From: Actinomycetota bacterium
GTDB lineage: Bacteria; Actinomycetota; Actinomycetes; Actinomycetales; Microbacteriaceae
Direction of reading: 5' to 3'
NCBI GenBank assembly: GCA_947450345.1
Contig: CANFVD010000004.1
Coordinates: 1 to 57,410 of the forward strand
DNA: 57,410 nucleotides
A program made the position numbers and the translations under genes. Positions 25,433 to 35,851 of this stretch are shown in pieces (the first letter of the stretch is position 1; every line of letters begins with the position of its first letter). The notes under the pieces are model-generated. The model was not told where the DNA came from. It searched no databases and saw nothing but the letters and a program-made list of their open reading frames with translations.

Positions 25433-27135
25433 CTCGCCGAGAACAGCGCGCGGATGTCGGCATCAATCCGATCGAGCGCGTCGGGCGAAACGCAGTCGAC
25501 GTAAACCTTGAGCTTGGCCTCCGTACCACTCGGGCGCAGCATGACGCGGGAGCCGTCGGCCAGGTGCCAGGCGAGGAGGTTGGCGGCGGGGAGGCGGTTG
25601 ACGCTGCGCGCATAGTCATCAACCCGCAGAACGGAGACTCCGCCGACGGTGGGCGGAGCCGAGCGGCGCAATGAGGCCATGGTCTCGGTGATGCGCTGAG
25701 TATCTGTGCGCATCGAGAGTTGGGTGCTCACGTAGTTTCCGTGCGTTGTTGTCAGCTCGGTGACCTTGTCGAGCAACGTGAGCCCGGAGGCGTGCAGGTC
25801 GCTGACGAGCGCCAGAACGGCGAGCCCGGCTGAAATACCGTCTTTGTCGTGAAGTGTCTCGGGGTTCACGAGGTAGCCCAGGGCCTCCTCGAAGCCAAAG
25901 ATCAACTGGGGCACGCGTGCGATCCACTTGAATCCGGGGAGTGTGCGGACAACCGAGTAACCGAACGCGCGGCCCAGCGTGTCAAGCGCGGGAGTCGAGA
26001 CCACGCTGCACGCGACAGCGCCCTCCGTGCGACCTGCCCGCGTCGCGCGATCACACGCCCACCAGGCGAGGGCGAGGCCCACCTCGTTGCCGGTGAGACG
26101 TCGGAACGTGGGTGCACCGCCCGACGCGTTAGGAACCGGAACGCCGACGGCCAGTCGGTCGGCGTCAGGGTCGTGCGCGAGAACGAGCTCCGCGCCGATT
26201 TGATGCGCCAGCGCGAACGCGCGATCCAGTGCTCCCGGCTCTTCCGGGTTGGGAACCGCCACGGTGGGAAACGAGCCGTCCGGATCGTCCTGCTCGGCGA
26301 CGGGAATGGGAAGTGCGTATCCGGCTTGGCGCAAAACGCGTCGGAACGTCTCGCCACCGACACCGTGCAGCGCGGTGTAGGCGACGCGAGGTCGGAAGAA
26401 CGGTTCGGGAACCAGCGCCGCAGTGCGCGCCACATAGGCATCGAGGATGTCGGTCGCCGCGAATTCCACGGTCCCTCGAGGCAGGTCGGTGACTGAGGTT
26501 TTTGCCGCGAGGGCGTCAATGCGCCGGGCAATCTCGACATCGACCGGAGAGGCGATTTGGGCACCGCGATGAATGCCCCCCAGATAAACCTTGTACCCGT
26601 TGTCGCCCACCGGATTGTGACTTGCCGTAATCATGACGCCCGCGTCAGCGTCGAGTTCGCGAACGGCAAAGGCGAGTACCGGCGTCGGGACCGGTCCCGG
26701 CAAGAGAACCGCCCGAACGTTGGCACCGGCCATGATTTCTGCCGTATCGCGCGCAAACGTATCCGAGTTTGCTCGGGCGTCATACCCAATGACGACCACG
26801 GGCATGTCGCCACTCAGGCGTGACTGGTGGATAGCCGAAGGACCGTTTATCGACGCGCCGGCTTCACGAAGGTAGTGGGCGAGGGCGGCAGAGGTTTGCG
26901 CCACGACGACGCGATTCATGCGTGCGGGGCCAGCCCCTAAGCGCGCACGAAGACCAGAGGTGCCAAAGGCAACACGGCTCCCGAACGCGGCCGTGATTTT
27001 TTCAACAGCGTGCCGATCGCCGGCTTCTGCGCGGGCGGCGAGCACGGTCGCCTCAGCTCGCGTGCTCGGGTCGGGATCCATCTCGGCCCACGCGCGTGCC
27101 TGGGCAACGAGGTCCTTGGTCTTGTAATCAACCAT
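25429..27135 (-). CDS. pmmB: Phosphohexomutase (phosphoglucomutase/phosphomannomutase)
   Basis: A 568-residue alpha-D-phosphohexomutase. The phosphoserine loop TASHNP (170-175), the metal loop HDPDADRLAV, the sugar-binding GFEEALGY and the phosphate-binding RPSGTEAKLKVY are all present. It converts hexose-6-phosphate and hexose-1-phosphate. The size and neighbours (lpdA, add) match M. tuberculosis pmmB. The ATG at 27135 is chosen; a TTG extension of ten residues is possible. Glucose versus mannose use is not decided by sequence. Confidence 0.85.
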   Translation of the reverse strand: MVDYKTKDLVAQARAWAEMDPDPSTRAEATVLAARAEAGDRHAVEKITAAFGSRVAFGTSGLRARLGAGPARMNRVVVAQTSAALAHYLREAGASINGPSAIHQSRLSGDMPVVVIGYDARANSDTFARDTAEIMAGANVRAVLLPGPVPTPVLAFAVRELDADAGVMITASHNPVGDNGYKVYLGGIHRGAQIASPVDVEIARRIDALAAKTSVTDLPRGTVEFAATDILDAYVARTAALVPEPFFRPRVAYTALHGVGGETFRRVLRQAGYALPIPVAEQDDPDGSFPTVAVPNPEEPGALDRAFALAHQIGAELVLAHDPDADRLAVGVPVPNASGGAPTFRRLTGNEVGLALAWWACDRATRAGRTEGAVACSVVSTPALDTLGRAFGYSVVRTLPGFKWIARVPQLIFGFEEALGYLVNPETLHDKDGISAGLAVLALVSDLHASGLTLLDKVTELTTTHGNYVSTQLSMRTDTQRITETMASLRRSAPPTVGGVSVLRVDDYARSVNRLPAANLLAWHLADGSRVMLRPSGTEAKLKVYVDCVSPDALDRIDADIRALFSAS

Positions 27136-27155
27136 TTTTGTGACGCGCGCCCGAC

Positions 27156-27177
27156 CGTTGCGCAACTTCTCGCAACG
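27156..27177. promoter_or_regulatory. Inverted repeat between pmmB and lpdA
   Basis: CGTTGCG at 27156-27162 and CGCAACG at 27171-27177 are perfect inverted repeats with an 8-nt spacer in the 152-nt divergent gap. An operator or a 5' hairpin of the pmmB message is possible. Nothing else is obvious in this gap except an AT-richer stretch near 27192-27202. Confidence 0.35.
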
Positions 27178-27287
27178 TTGCTGAACTCATGGCTTAACTT
27201 TAGGGGCGTAAGTGCCTGATTGACCATGGATGCGCGGTTCCTCGGCACGTGAACAGTCGCCATAGGAGAGACCGGCAGAATAGGAAT

Positions 27288-28718
27288 ATGGTCTTTAATT
27301 TTGAGCGTAAGCAACGCGTCGTCATCCTGGGTGGTGGGCCCGGCGGTTACGGCGCCGCCCTGTCGGCTGCCCAATTGGGCGCCGAGGTCACGCTCATTGA
27401 ACGCACGGGCGTCGGTGGTGCCGCCGTTTTGACAGACGTTGTGCCGTCGAAGACGCTCATTGCGACGGCCACGGCTGCGCAAGGTTTGACGACCGCCACG
27501 GATCTCGGCGTTCAGTTCTTTGTTCGCGGCCAGGGCGACAAACCCCAGCGTCCCGAGATTGCGGTCAATCTGGGTGAGGTCAACAAGCGACTGCTCAATT
27601 TGGCGGGCGAGCAGTCTCACGACATGAGTGCAGCCCTCACGCAGGCCGGCGTCACCATCATCTCCGGACACGGTCGACTCGATGGAACCGAGGCGGTCAT
27701 CGTTTCTGCCGGTCCCGGTGGGCAGGATTTTGATCGCATCGAGGCCGACACCATCATCGTGTCGGTGGGCGCGTCACCGCGCGTTCTGGCCGAGGCCCAG
27801 CCGGACGGTGAACGAATTCTCACGTGGACCCAGCTCTACAACCTCACGACCGTTCCTGAGCACATCGTCGTGGTGGGTTCCGGTGTGACGGGTGCCGAGT
27901 TCGCCGGCGCCTATCGTGCGCTCGGTGCCGAGGTGACGCTGGTGTCGAGTCGTGACCAGGTGCTTCCCGGTGAAGACGCCGACGCGGCTGCCGTCATCGA
28001 GGACGTGTTTCGCCGCAGTGGCATGACAGTACTCTCGGGGGCTCGAGCCATGAAGGCCGAGCGCACCGACTCGGGTGTGGTGGTCACCCTGGCCGACGGC
28101 ACGACCGTCGAAGGCTCGCACGTCCTCATGGCCGTGGGGTCGATTGCCAACACGGCGGGGATTGGGCTTGAAGAAGCCGGGGTCGAACTCACCGATGACG
28201 GCCACATTCGCGTCAACCGCGTGGCGCGCTCGAGCGTCCCCAATATTTACGGAGTGGGTGATTGCTCAGCAACCATGCCGCTGGCCTCGGTCGCGTCCAT
28301 GCAGGGACGCACGGCCGCGTTCCACGCCCTGGGCGACGCCGTGGAGCCGTTCGACGAGCGCAACGTGGCCGCCAACATCTTCACTCAGCCGGAGATTGCC
28401 ACGGTGGGCTGGTCGCAGGCCGAGATTGAGGCGGGCACGATTCGTGGCACCATTCACAAGCTGCCCCTCGAACACAACCCGCGCGCCAAGATGATGGGCA
28501 TTACCGATGGTTTCGTGAAACTCATTGCCACCACCACGTCACGGACGGTCATCGGCGGCGTCATTGTGGCGCCGAACGCCTCGGAGCTCATTTTTGCCGT
28601 CGCGCTCGCGGTCGAACACCGCCTCACGGTTGACGATGTAGCCCGCGCGTTTGCCATTTACCCGTCGCTCACCGGATCAATAACCGATGCGGCGCGCGCG
28701 CTCCACAAGGTGGGCTAG
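27288..28718 (+). CDS. lpdA: LpdA-like NAD(P)H-quinone reductase
   Basis: A 476-residue FAD-dependent pyridine nucleotide-disulfide oxidoreductase fold: GGGPGGYG (15-22), a second dinucleotide motif near GSGVTGAEFAG, GVGDCSATMPLA, and a dimerisation domain. The redox-active CxxxxC is replaced by GGAAVLTDVVPSK, so it is not a dihydrolipoamide dehydrogenase. This matches M. tuberculosis LpdA (Rv3303c), known as a quinone reductase. The ATG at 27288 fits that family start; a GTG at 27249 would add 13 residues. Confidence 0.85.
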   Translation: MVFNFERKQRVVILGGGPGGYGAALSAAQLGAEVTLIERTGVGGAAVLTDVVPSKTLIATATAAQGLTTATDLGVQFFVRGQGDKPQRPEIAVNLGEVNKRLLNLAGEQSHDMSAALTQAGVTIISGHGRLDGTEAVIVSAGPGGQDFDRIEADTIIVSVGASPRVLAEAQPDGERILTWTQLYNLTTVPEHIVVVGSGVTGAEFAGAYRALGAEVTLVSSRDQVLPGEDADAAAVIEDVFRRSGMTVLSGARAMKAERTDSGVVVTLADGTTVEGSHVLMAVGSIANTAGIGLEEAGVELTDDGHIRVNRVARSSVPNIYGVGDCSATMPLASVASMQGRTAAFHALGDAVEPFDERNVAANIFTQPEIATVGWSQAEIEAGTIRGTIHKLPLEHNPRAKMMGITDGFVKLIATTTSRTVIGGVIVAPNASELIFAVALAVEHRLTVDDVARAFAIYPSLTGSITDAARALHKVG

Positions 28719-28744
28719 CCCACAACGGTCGCCCAAATGACGAA

Positions 28745-30517
28745 CTAGGCGTCTTCGATGGTGAGCAGCAGGTGGCCGTTGGAGACCGTCTCACCCACGG
28801 GTGCACTGATCCCGGTAACGATTCCGTCTTTGTGTGCGGCAACCGACTGCTCCATCTTCATGGCTTCGAGTACGAGCAGCTGATCGCCCTTGACGACCTT
28901 TTGGCCCTCGGTGACGGCGACCTTCACCACGGTGGCCTGCATGGGTGCCTTGACGGCCGCGCCCGATGGACCGGCAGCGGCTCCCTCGGGCGTCTTGCGC
29001 TTGGGTGCGGGGCCGAGGGTGACCAAGTCACCGGCGTTGGCGCGCAAAACCTTGGCTGGCAGTGAGACCTCGATGCGGCGACCGTCTACCTCAACGGTGA
29101 CACCGCGGCGCTTAGCCTCGGGGACCACGTCGTCGCTCTGCCCGCTCCACGGCTCGACCGTGTTGTCCCACTCGGACTCAATCCACGACGTGTAGATCGC
29201 GAACGGGGCGTCGCCGTCGGGGGCAAACGCGGGGTCGTTGACGACGGCCCGGTGGAACGGGAGCACCGTGGGAAGGCCGTGCACCTCAAACTCGTCGAGG
29301 GCGCGGCGCGAGCGTTCCAGAGCCTCGGCGCGCGTGGAGCCCGTGACAATCAGTTTGGCAATCATGGAATCAAAAGATCCCGAAATGACGTCACCAGCCG
29401 TGACGCCGGTGTCGACGCGAACGCCCGGTCCGCCGGGAACCTTGAACTCGTGTACCGGGCCGGGAGCGGGCATGAAGTTGCGTCCGGCATCCTCGCCGTT
29501 GATGCGGAACTCGAACGAGTGGCCGGTGATCTGTGGGTCGGCGTAGTCGAGCACGCCCCCCTCGGCAAGCCGGAACTGTTCGCGAACCAAGTCGATGCCC
29601 GTGACTTCTTCGGAGACGGGGTGCTCCACTTGGAGGCGCGTGTTGACCTCAAGGAACGACACCGTGCCATCCGCGCCAATCAGGAATTCACACGTTCCGG
29701 CACCGACGTAGCCGACCTCCTTGAGGATGGCCTTCGATGACGCATAGAGCTCGGTGAGTTGCTTCTCGGAGAGGAAGGGCGCGGGCGCCTCTTCCACCAA
29801 CTTCTGGTGACGGCGCTGGAGCGAGCAGTCGCGTGTGGAGACCACCACCACGTTGCCGTGCTGATCGGCGAGGCACTGGGTTTCCACGTGACGCGGCTTG
29901 TCGAGGTACTTTTCCACAAAGCACTCGCCACGACCGAAGGCGGCGATGGCTTCGCGCGTTGCCGACTCAAACATCTCGGGCACTTCTTCGCGGGTGCGCG
30001 CGACCTTGAGGCCTCGGCCACCGCCGCCGAACGCGGCTTTGATGGCCACGGGCAGGCCGTGCACGTCAACGAACGCCAGCACCTCGTCGGCACCGGACAC
30101 GGGGTTGAGCGTTCCCGGGGCGAGGGGGGCGCCCACCTTTTCGGCCACGTGGCGCGCCGAGACCTTGTCGCCGAGACGCTCGATAGCCTCGGGGCTCGGG
30201 CCAATCCAGATCAGACCGGCGTCGATCACCGCACGAGCAAAGTCCGCGTTCTCGGCGAGGAATCCATAGCCGGGGTGCACGGCGTCGGCACCCGAGCGAC
30301 GGGCCACAGCAAGAATCTTGTCGATGACGAGGTACGTTTCGGCGCTCGTGGTGCCGCCCAGGGCATAGGCCTCGTCGGCCAGTTTGGCGTGCAGGGCATC
30401 GCGGTCTTGGTCGGCGTAGACCGCGACCGATCCGATGCGGGCGTCGCGGGCTGCTCGAACAATGCGCACGGCGATTTCACCGCGATTGGCAATGAGCACT
30501 TTGTGGATGCGAGACAT
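28745..30517 (-). CDS. accA3: Acyl-CoA carboxylase alpha subunit (biotin carboxylase + BCCP)
   Basis: A 590-residue protein. It has a biotin carboxylase N-terminal domain ([27 protein letters not shown]), an ATP-grasp domain ([33 protein letters not shown]) and a C-terminal biotinyl domain with EAMKME (biotin Lys about 554). It carboxylates biotin for AccD5-type beta subunits in malonyl/methylmalonyl-CoA synthesis. The ATG at 30517 has a -10 box 7 nt upstream, so the longer frame to 30706 is untranslated. Confidence 0.93.
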   Translation of the reverse strand: MSRIHKVLIANRGEIAVRIVRAARDARIGSVAVYADQDRDALHAKLADEAYALGGTTSAETYLVIDKILAVARRSGADAVHPGYGFLAENADFARAVIDAGLIWIGPSPEAIERLGDKVSARHVAEKVGAPLAPGTLNPVSGADEVLAFVDVHGLPVAIKAAFGGGGRGLKVARTREEVPEMFESATREAIAAFGRGECFVEKYLDKPRHVETQCLADQHGNVVVVSTRDCSLQRRHQKLVEEAPAPFLSEKQLTELYASSKAILKEVGYVGAGTCEFLIGADGTVSFLEVNTRLQVEHPVSEEVTGIDLVREQFRLAEGGVLDYADPQITGHSFEFRINGEDAGRNFMPAPGPVHEFKVPGGPGVRVDTGVTAGDVISGSFDSMIAKLIVTGSTRAEALERSRRALDEFEVHGLPTVLPFHRAVVNDPAFAPDGDAPFAIYTSWIESEWDNTVEPWSGQSDDVVPEAKRRGVTVEVDGRRIEVSLPAKVLRANAGDLVTLGPAPKRKTPEGAAAGPSGAAVKAPMQATVVKVAVTEGQKVVKGDQLLVLEAMKMEQSVAAHKDGIVTGISAPVGETVSNGHLLLTIEDA

Positions 30518-30524
30518 GGCATTC

Positions 30525-30530
30525 AGCCTA
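30525..30530 (-). promoter_or_regulatory. -10 box of the leaderless accA3 promoter
   Basis: Minus-strand TAGGCT followed by 7 nt and the ATG at 30517. Confidence 0.55.
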
Positions 30531-30660
30531 CCGAGAGTCGACAGATCCGCGCCCTCCTCGAACGGGCAACGCGTTTTCCGTAAGCGACGAAAACGGGGAA
30601 ACTCACAGGCGTGTGCACTAGCGTTCGGACTAAGGAAACTTTCTTCACTTGTTGGCTGGA

Positions 30661-31803
30661 ATGTCGACCACCTATTCGGACAGGTCGGCACAGCCCGTGC
30701 ATACACTCGCCTCTACCCTCGGTCCCGTTCGGGCCACTTCTCCCCGGCAAAACGCCGACAGTGAGCGCGCGCCCAGCGCCTACTCGCGTGTGCTCGCCAC
30801 CGCGAAGGAGGCCGGGCTCATGCGCCGCGCCCCGGGCTTTTACGGCATCGTCTTCGGCTCACTCGTGTTGGCCACCGCGGGCGTTGTCTACGGCTTCATC
30901 GTTCTCGGTGACACGTGGTACCAGTTGCTGATCGCGGCCGCACTGGGCGTGGTGCTCACCCAGTTCGCATTTCTGACCCACGAGGCGTCGCATCGTCAGG
31001 TGTTTACGTCGGGTAAGGTCAACGACCGTGTTGGCCGTCTTCTGGCCGCGGGCGTGGTGGGAATTAGCTACGCCTGGTGGATGAACAAGCACACGCGACA
31101 CCACCAGCACCCCAACACAATGGGCAAAGATCCCGATATCGCGATCGACACCATTTCCTTCACGGAAGAAGATGCACGCACGCGAACAGGCGTCATGGCC
31201 TGGCTGACGCGCCGACAGGGCTATCTGTTCTTTCCGCTGTTGACGCTTGAGGGACTCAACCTCCACCTGCGCTCGACGGTGGCACTCTTCGAGCGACGCC
31301 CCATCCCCGGACGTGCACTCGAGCTGACACTCATCTTTTTGCGGCTCGGCGCGTATGTGGGCATCGTCTTCTGGTTGCTTCCGGTGGGCATGGCCTTCGC
31401 CTTCATCGGCGTGCAGATGGCCGTGTTCGGCATCTACATGGGGGCCTCGTTCGCGCCCAACCACAAGGGCATGCCGCTCATCTCCGCCGGCATGAAGATT
31501 GACTTCTTTCGTCGGCAGGTCATGACCTCGCGCAACATTCGCGGTGGGTTCTGGATGAGCATGCTTTACGGTGGTCTGAACTTGCAGATCGAACACCACC
31601 TCTTTCCCGGCATGGCTCGCCCGCATCTCAACTCCGCGCGGAGCTTTGTGCGCGCCGCGTGCAAGAAGGAGGGGCTGACCTACACCGAGTCGGGCATGAT
31701 GGCGTCCTATGCGCGTGTGATTGAGTACCTGAACCGCGTGGGGCTATCGGCCCGGGATCCATTCGATTGCCCGGCAAGCGCCCGTTACGCGGACGCCACC
31801 TAG
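30661..31803 (+). CDS. Membrane fatty-acid desaturase
   Basis: A 380-residue di-iron desaturase with histidine boxes HEASH (107-111), HTRHH (144-148) and QIEHH (about 315-320), plus several membrane segments. The Gln at the third box is the pattern of front-end (delta-5/delta-6) desaturases such as linoleoyl-CoA desaturases. It probably adjusts membrane lipid fluidity. The ATG at 30661 is preferred; a TTG four codons upstream is possible and no clear ribosome site is seen. It ends 1 nt before the opposing Maf gene. Confidence 0.88.
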   Translation: MSTTYSDRSAQPVHTLASTLGPVRATSPRQNADSERAPSAYSRVLATAKEAGLMRRAPGFYGIVFGSLVLATAGVVYGFIVLGDTWYQLLIAAALGVVLTQFAFLTHEASHRQVFTSGKVNDRVGRLLAAGVVGISYAWWMNKHTRHHQHPNTMGKDPDIAIDTISFTEEDARTRTGVMAWLTRRQGYLFFPLLTLEGLNLHLRSTVALFERRPIPGRALELTLIFLRLGAYVGIVFWLLPVGMAFAFIGVQMAVFGIYMGASFAPNHKGMPLISAGMKIDFFRRQVMTSRNIRGGFWMSMLYGGLNLQIEHHLFPGMARPHLNSARSFVRAACKKEGLTYTESGMMASYARVIEYLNRVGLSARDPFDCPASARYADAT

Positions 31804-31804
31804 G

Positions 31805-32503
31805 TCAGTAACCTTCGGTATCACTGACCTCGAAGGACCGGGCCCCCTGCCAGTCCTCGGACGACGTTGACCACAGGCGCGGCCATTCCACGCCGAGACG
31901 CTGGGCAAGCTGACGAACTGTCGGAACGCTCACGCCCACGACGGTTGACGGGTCGCCTTCGATCCGGTCGATGAACGCGGCTCCCCGCGCGTCAATGGTG
32001 AACGCACCGGCGACCGCAAGCGGTTCGCCCGTGGCGATGTACGCGTCAATCTCAGCGTCACTGATGTCATCCGCGAAGGTCACGCGAGCCACAGTCGTCG
32101 CACCGATCCCGCGCGGCTCGTGGACGTTAGTGGCGTCGATCAGCCAGTGCCCTGAGTAGAGCTCGCCCGTGCGGCCACGCTGTGCATGCCAGCGCTCGCG
32201 TGCGCGCTCGGGGGTGTGCGGTTTGCCGTGAATCACCCCGTCGAGCAGGAAGGCCGAATCACCGCCGAGCACAAGTCCGTCGAGGTGGGTTCCCGCCCCC
32301 GTCGCCTGAGCGAGGGCGGCTTCGGCCTTAGCCCGAGCAAGAAGGAGCACCATGTCGGCCGCCGGGAGTGGACCCGAGACAGCTTCGGCCTCGCGCACGG
32401 CCGCATCCTCGTCCACGCCGCTCGGCACCACAATGGGTTCGATGCCGGCGGCACGAAGGGTGGCCAAGCGCGCGGGCGAGGTGGAAGCAAGGTAGAGGCG
32501 CAT
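31805..32503 (-). CDS. maf: Maf-like nucleoside triphosphate pyrophosphatase
   Basis: A 232-residue Maf/HAM1-fold protein starting MRLYLASTSPARLATLRAAG, with GGDSAFLLDGVIHGKP and the acidic active-site region that hydrolyses non-canonical or excess nucleoside triphosphates. The ATG at 32503 follows AAAGGA by 9-10 nt. It lies in the carboxylase neighbourhood as in M. tuberculosis (Rv3282). Confidence 0.88.
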   Translation of the reverse strand: MRLYLASTSPARLATLRAAGIEPIVVPSGVDEDAAVREAEAVSGPLPAADMVLLLARAKAEAALAQATGAGTHLDGLVLGGDSAFLLDGVIHGKPHTPERARERWHAQRGRTGELYSGHWLIDATNVHEPRGIGATTVARVTFADDISDAEIDAYIATGEPLAVAGAFTIDARGAAFIDRIEGDPSTVVGVSVPTVRQLAQRLGVEWPRLWSTSSEDWQGARSFEVSDTEGY

Positions 32504-32565
32504 GGTCGGGGTCCTTTTGTGAGTCGCGCGCGAGGGCGCTCGCGGAACGTGGCAGACTGCGCTTC

Positions 32566-33801
32566 GTGGGCGACGAGTTTGAGTGTGACATAACCAACGT
32601 GGCACACGGTGGTGTGTTCGTGGCGCGCCACGAGGGCCGCGTCGTTTTTGTCAGCGATGCCGTAGTCGGAGAACGCGTGCACGTGCGCGTGACCGAAGCC
32701 AGCAAATCGAGTTTCTGGCGAGCTGACACGCTTTCCGTGATTGCCTCATCGCAACATCGGCGCGACCACGTGTGGCCTGAGGCGTCGGTCAGTCGGCCAC
32801 CCGAGCAACGCGCCGGGGGTGCCGAGTTCGGCCACATCGATTTGGCCTTCCAGCGCCAACTCAAGACCACCGTGCTGCACGAATCGTTCGAGCGCGTGGG
32901 CAAGTTGCCCTTGCCGAGCCTGCTGACCGCGCCCGTCCGGGTACAGCCAGTGGGAGATGACGAGCAGCACAACGGGCTGGGCTGGCGCACCCGAGTTCGT
33001 CTGCACATCGATGCCGCCGGTCGCGTGGGTCCGTATGCCGCGCGCAGCCACTCGGTCGTTTCCGTCGACGGCTTGCCGCTCGCTGTGGCCGACATCGAGC
33101 GCGTCGCGCCCCTGTCGGTTCGACTCACGGGCCCGTCCACCCTCGATCTGGTTGCGCCCGGTGGAGTCGAAGCGCGACAACTCGAGGCCGACTCGCCGCT
33201 CATCGTGACCGAAACAGTGGGCGAGCGCGCCTTTCGCGTTCGCGCCCTGGGATTCTGGCAGGTGCACCGCCAGGCTCCCGCCACGCTGACTGCCGCGGTT
33301 CGGTCCGCCACCGATGACGCACTGCTCGATCCGCAGGCGGCCAACCTGGACCTCTATGGGGGTGTCGGACTTCTCGCCGCTGCTCTGGCAGATGTGGGCG
33401 GGTCGACGACGCGCATGACCACCGTGGAGTCGGATGCGGATGCCACTGACTTCGCTGCCGAAAACCTCGCCGAGTGGGTCGGTGCCCGTGCCGTGACCGC
33501 ACGCGTCGACCGCTTCCTGAATGAACAGCTCGACAATGCCTCGGCGGTTGAACGCTCGCGTTATCGCCGTGCCACCGTAGTACTTGATCCACCGAGAGCG
33601 GGTGCGGGGAAGCCGGTGATCGAGGCCCTTGTGGGTCTTGAACCCGCGCAGGTCATCTATGTGGCGTGTGACCCCGTGGCACTTGCCCGTGACACAGCCC
33701 TGTTGGTCTCACACGGTTATCGTCTGGCGCACCTCGAGGCGTTCGATCTGTTTCCGCACACGCATCATTTTGAGTGCGTGGCGCGCTTCACCCGAAACTA
33801 G
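32566..33801 (+). CDS. TrmA/RlmD-family RNA (uracil-5) methyltransferase
   Basis: A 411-residue protein. An N-terminal TRAM-like domain (EFECDITNVAHGGVFVAR, residues 4-60) precedes a SAM-binding domain (NLDLYGGVGLLAAALAD) and the catalytic motif VVLDPPRAGAGKP, then IYVACDPVALARD with the nucleophilic Cys and FDLFPHTHHFECVA at the end. It would methylate a uridine in tRNA or rRNA. The GTG at 32566 is inferred from the domain start; a weak -10 (CAGACT) lies 7 nt upstream. Confidence 0.85.
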   Translation: MGDEFECDITNVAHGGVFVARHEGRVVFVSDAVVGERVHVRVTEASKSSFWRADTLSVIASSQHRRDHVWPEASVSRPPEQRAGGAEFGHIDLAFQRQLKTTVLHESFERVGKLPLPSLLTAPVRVQPVGDDEQHNGLGWRTRVRLHIDAAGRVGPYAARSHSVVSVDGLPLAVADIERVAPLSVRLTGPSTLDLVAPGGVEARQLEADSPLIVTETVGERAFRVRALGFWQVHRQAPATLTAAVRSATDDALLDPQAANLDLYGGVGLLAAALADVGGSTTRMTTVESDADATDFAAENLAEWVGARAVTARVDRFLNEQLDNASAVERSRYRRATVVLDPPRAGAGKPVIEALVGLEPAQVIYVACDPVALARDTALLVSHGYRLAHLEAFDLFPHTHHFECVARFTRN

Positions 33802-33992
33802 AGACCACAGACCAGAGGGCCGACTTCGACAGCCGACCCTCTGACCTCTCACCGCGTCGGGGCAACAACCCGAAAAAGTGCTCCGCCGCGGATTTTGGGC
33901 AGTCGAAAATGGGGGGACATCGACTGCTAAAAACTCAGTGTCCCACCGGAGGGCGTCACTGACAAGGGGCAGTTTGACCGACGTCGGTAGCC
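33802..33992. other. 191-nt intergenic region with several hairpins
   Basis: It lies between the methyltransferase and the opposing accE5. An imperfect hairpin (AGAGGGCCGAC with GCCGACCCTCT, 33814-33842) is the best terminator candidate. A smaller TCGGG/CCCGA stem lies at 33857-33873. Further pairings such as GGGACA with TGTCCC occur near 33915-33945. No ORF of note and no promoter is clear. A terminator region is the simplest reading; a small RNA or decayed element is not excluded. Confidence 0.4.
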
Positions 33993-34205
33993 CTAGTTCG
34001 GGTAGTCCACGCCGAACTGAATGCCGCTGTCGATGTCGTCGCGCATTGCACGCTGAGAGCGCTCCCACGGAGTCTGGCGACCTCCGCTCACCGCGTGTTC
34101 CTCGGCTGACTCCTCGTCAATCACCGCGTCGAGCACGACCTCGATGGCGGCTTTCTCCTCCGGCGTTACGCCACGAGTGCGAAACTCAAGGCCCTCGAGG
34201 ATCAC
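33993..34205 (-). CDS. accE5: Acyl-CoA carboxylase epsilon subunit
   Basis: A 70-residue protein with an N-terminal predicted helix ([19 protein letters not shown]) and a C-terminal segment [11 protein letters not shown] that recalls the conserved WxxSxR end of AccE5. Such small subunits boost AccD5 carboxylase activity in actinobacteria. The GTG overlaps the stop of accD5 (GTGA), as expected. Confidence 0.8.
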   Translation of the reverse strand: MILEGLEFRTRGVTPEEKAAIEVVLDAVIDEESAEEHAVSGGRQTPWERSQRAMRDDIDSGIQFGVDYPN

Positions 34206-35800
34206 AGCGGAATGTTTCCGTGCTTCTTGGCGGGCTGGGTCGCCCGCTTTCCGCGCAGCGCGCGCAGCGCCTTGATGATCGCAACGCGCGTGGCCGCTGG
34301 CTCAATGACGCCGTCCAGCTCGCCGCGTTCCGCAGCGAGGAAGGGACTGGCCACGTTGTAGGTGTACTCGTTCGCCAGTTGCGTGCGGACCGCGTTCACA
34401 TCAGCCCCCGAGGCCTCGGCCTCTTTGATCTTGTCGCGGAACAGAATATTGACCGCGCCCTGTCCGCCCATCACGGCAATCTCCGCCGTGGGCCATGCCA
34501 GGTTGATATCGGCGCCGAGTTGCTTTGACCCCATCACGATGTAGGCACCACCGTAGGCCTTACGGGTAATCACGGTGACCAGGGGTACGGTGGCTTCGGC
34601 GTAGGCGTAGAGAAGCTTGGCGCCGCGTCGGATGACACCGGTCCACTCTTGGTCGGTGCCGGGCAGGTAACCGGGAACATCGACGAGCGTCACAATCGGA
34701 ATCGAGAACGCGTCGCAGAACCGGACGAATCGACTGGCCTTCTCGCCGGCCTCAATGTTGAGCGTGCCGGCCATGGCGCTGGGTTGGTTGGCAATGACTC
34801 CGACGGTGCGTCCCTCGACGCGCGCGAAACCAATCACGATGTTTGGGGCGAAGAGGGGCTGAACCTCAAGGAACTCTTCGCGGTCAACCACGCGGCGAAT
34901 GATCTCGGTCATGTCGTAGGGCTGGTTCGCCGAGTCGGGGATGATCGTGTTGAGCTTCTTGTCTGATTCCGTCACCTCGAGCTCTACGTCACTCTCGTAG
35001 ACGGGGTGCTCGGCCATGTTGTTATCGGGCAGGTAGGCGATCAGCGTGCGCGCGTAGTCGAGGGCATCCGGTTCGTCGGCGGCCAAGTAGTGCGAGACGC
35101 CCGACACGGTGTTGTGCGTGAGCGCGCCTCCGAGTTCTTCGAAGCCCACGTCCTCGCCCGTGACCGTCTTGATGACATCGGGGCCGGTCACAAACATGTG
35201 GCTGGTCTTGTCGACCATGATGACGAAGTCGGTAAGCGCGGGGGAGTAGACGGCCCCACCGGCGGCCGGGCCCATGATGATCGAAATCTGGGGGATGACA
35301 CCGGAGGCAGCCGTGTTGAGACGGAAGATCTCCCCGTACTTGCCGAGGGCCACAACGCCCTCTTGAATACGCGCGCCACCGGAGTCGAGCATGCCAATGA
35401 TGGGCACGCCCGTTTTGAGCGCGAGATCCATGATCTTGATGATTTTCTCACCGGCAACTTCACCCAGTGAGCCACCGAAGATGGTGAAGTCCTGCGAGTA
35501 GACCGCGACCTGACGACCGTGGATGGTGCCCGTTCCGGTGACCACCGAGTCACCGTAGGGGCGGTGCTTTTCCATGCCGAAGGCTGTGGTGCGGTGCCGG
35601 ACAAATTCGTCGAGCTCGACAAAAGAGCCCGGATCGAGGAGCTGCTCGATGCGCTCACGGGCGGTCATCTTGCCTTTGGCGTGCTGCTTCTCGACGGCCG
35701 CCTCGCCACTGGCCAGAACGGCCTCGTGGTAGCGCTTCTTGAGGTCGGCGATTTTTCCCGCGGTAGTGAACGGATCGATGTCCTTGTCGTTGGCAGTCAC
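34202..35800 (-). CDS. accD5: Acyl-CoA carboxylase beta subunit (carboxyltransferase)
   Basis: A 532-residue carboxyltransferase of the propionyl/acetyl-CoA carboxylase beta family. It has the glycine-rich oxyanion loops [24 protein letters not shown] and [16 protein letters not shown], and [20 protein letters not shown]. It transfers CO2 from the AccA3 biotin to acyl-CoA. The GTG start lies 6 nt after a minus-strand TAAAGT -10 box. Confidence 0.93.
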   Translation of the reverse strand: MTANDKDIDPFTTAGKIADLKKRYHEAVLASGEAAVEKQHAKGKMTARERIEQLLDPGSFVELDEFVRHRTTAFGMEKHRPYGDSVVTGTGTIHGRQVAVYSQDFTIFGGSLGEVAGEKIIKIMDLALKTGVPIIGMLDSGGARIQEGVVALGKYGEIFRLNTAASGVIPQISIIMGPAAGGAVYSPALTDFVIMVDKTSHMFVTGPDVIKTVTGEDVGFEELGGALTHNTVSGVSHYLAADEPDALDYARTLIAYLPDNNMAEHPVYESDVELEVTESDKKLNTIIPDSANQPYDMTEIIRRVVDREEFLEVQPLFAPNIVIGFARVEGRTVGVIANQPSAMAGTLNIEAGEKASRFVRFCDAFSIPIVTLVDVPGYLPGTDQEWTGVIRRGAKLLYAYAEATVPLVTVITRKAYGGAYIVMGSKQLGADINLAWPTAEIAVMGGQGAVNILFRDKIKEAEASGADVNAVRTQLANEYTYNVASPFLAAERGELDGVIEPAATRVAIIKALRALRGKRATQPAKKHGNIPL

Positions 35801-35806
35801 GGCTTT

Positions 35807-35812
35807 ACTTTA
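35807..35812 (-). promoter_or_regulatory. -10 box of the leaderless accD5 promoter
   Basis: Minus-strand TAAAGT followed by 6 nt and the GTG at 35800. The divergent birA start is only 51 nt away. Confidence 0.5.
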
Positions 35813-35851
35813 CTGTCGACCGGCACGTGAAGTGTGGTTGAGTTTGGGGTG

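Noticed and set aside
27288-28718. Dihydrolipoamide dehydrogenase
   Set aside because: The redox cysteine pair is missing, which instead fits the LpdA quinone-reductase group.
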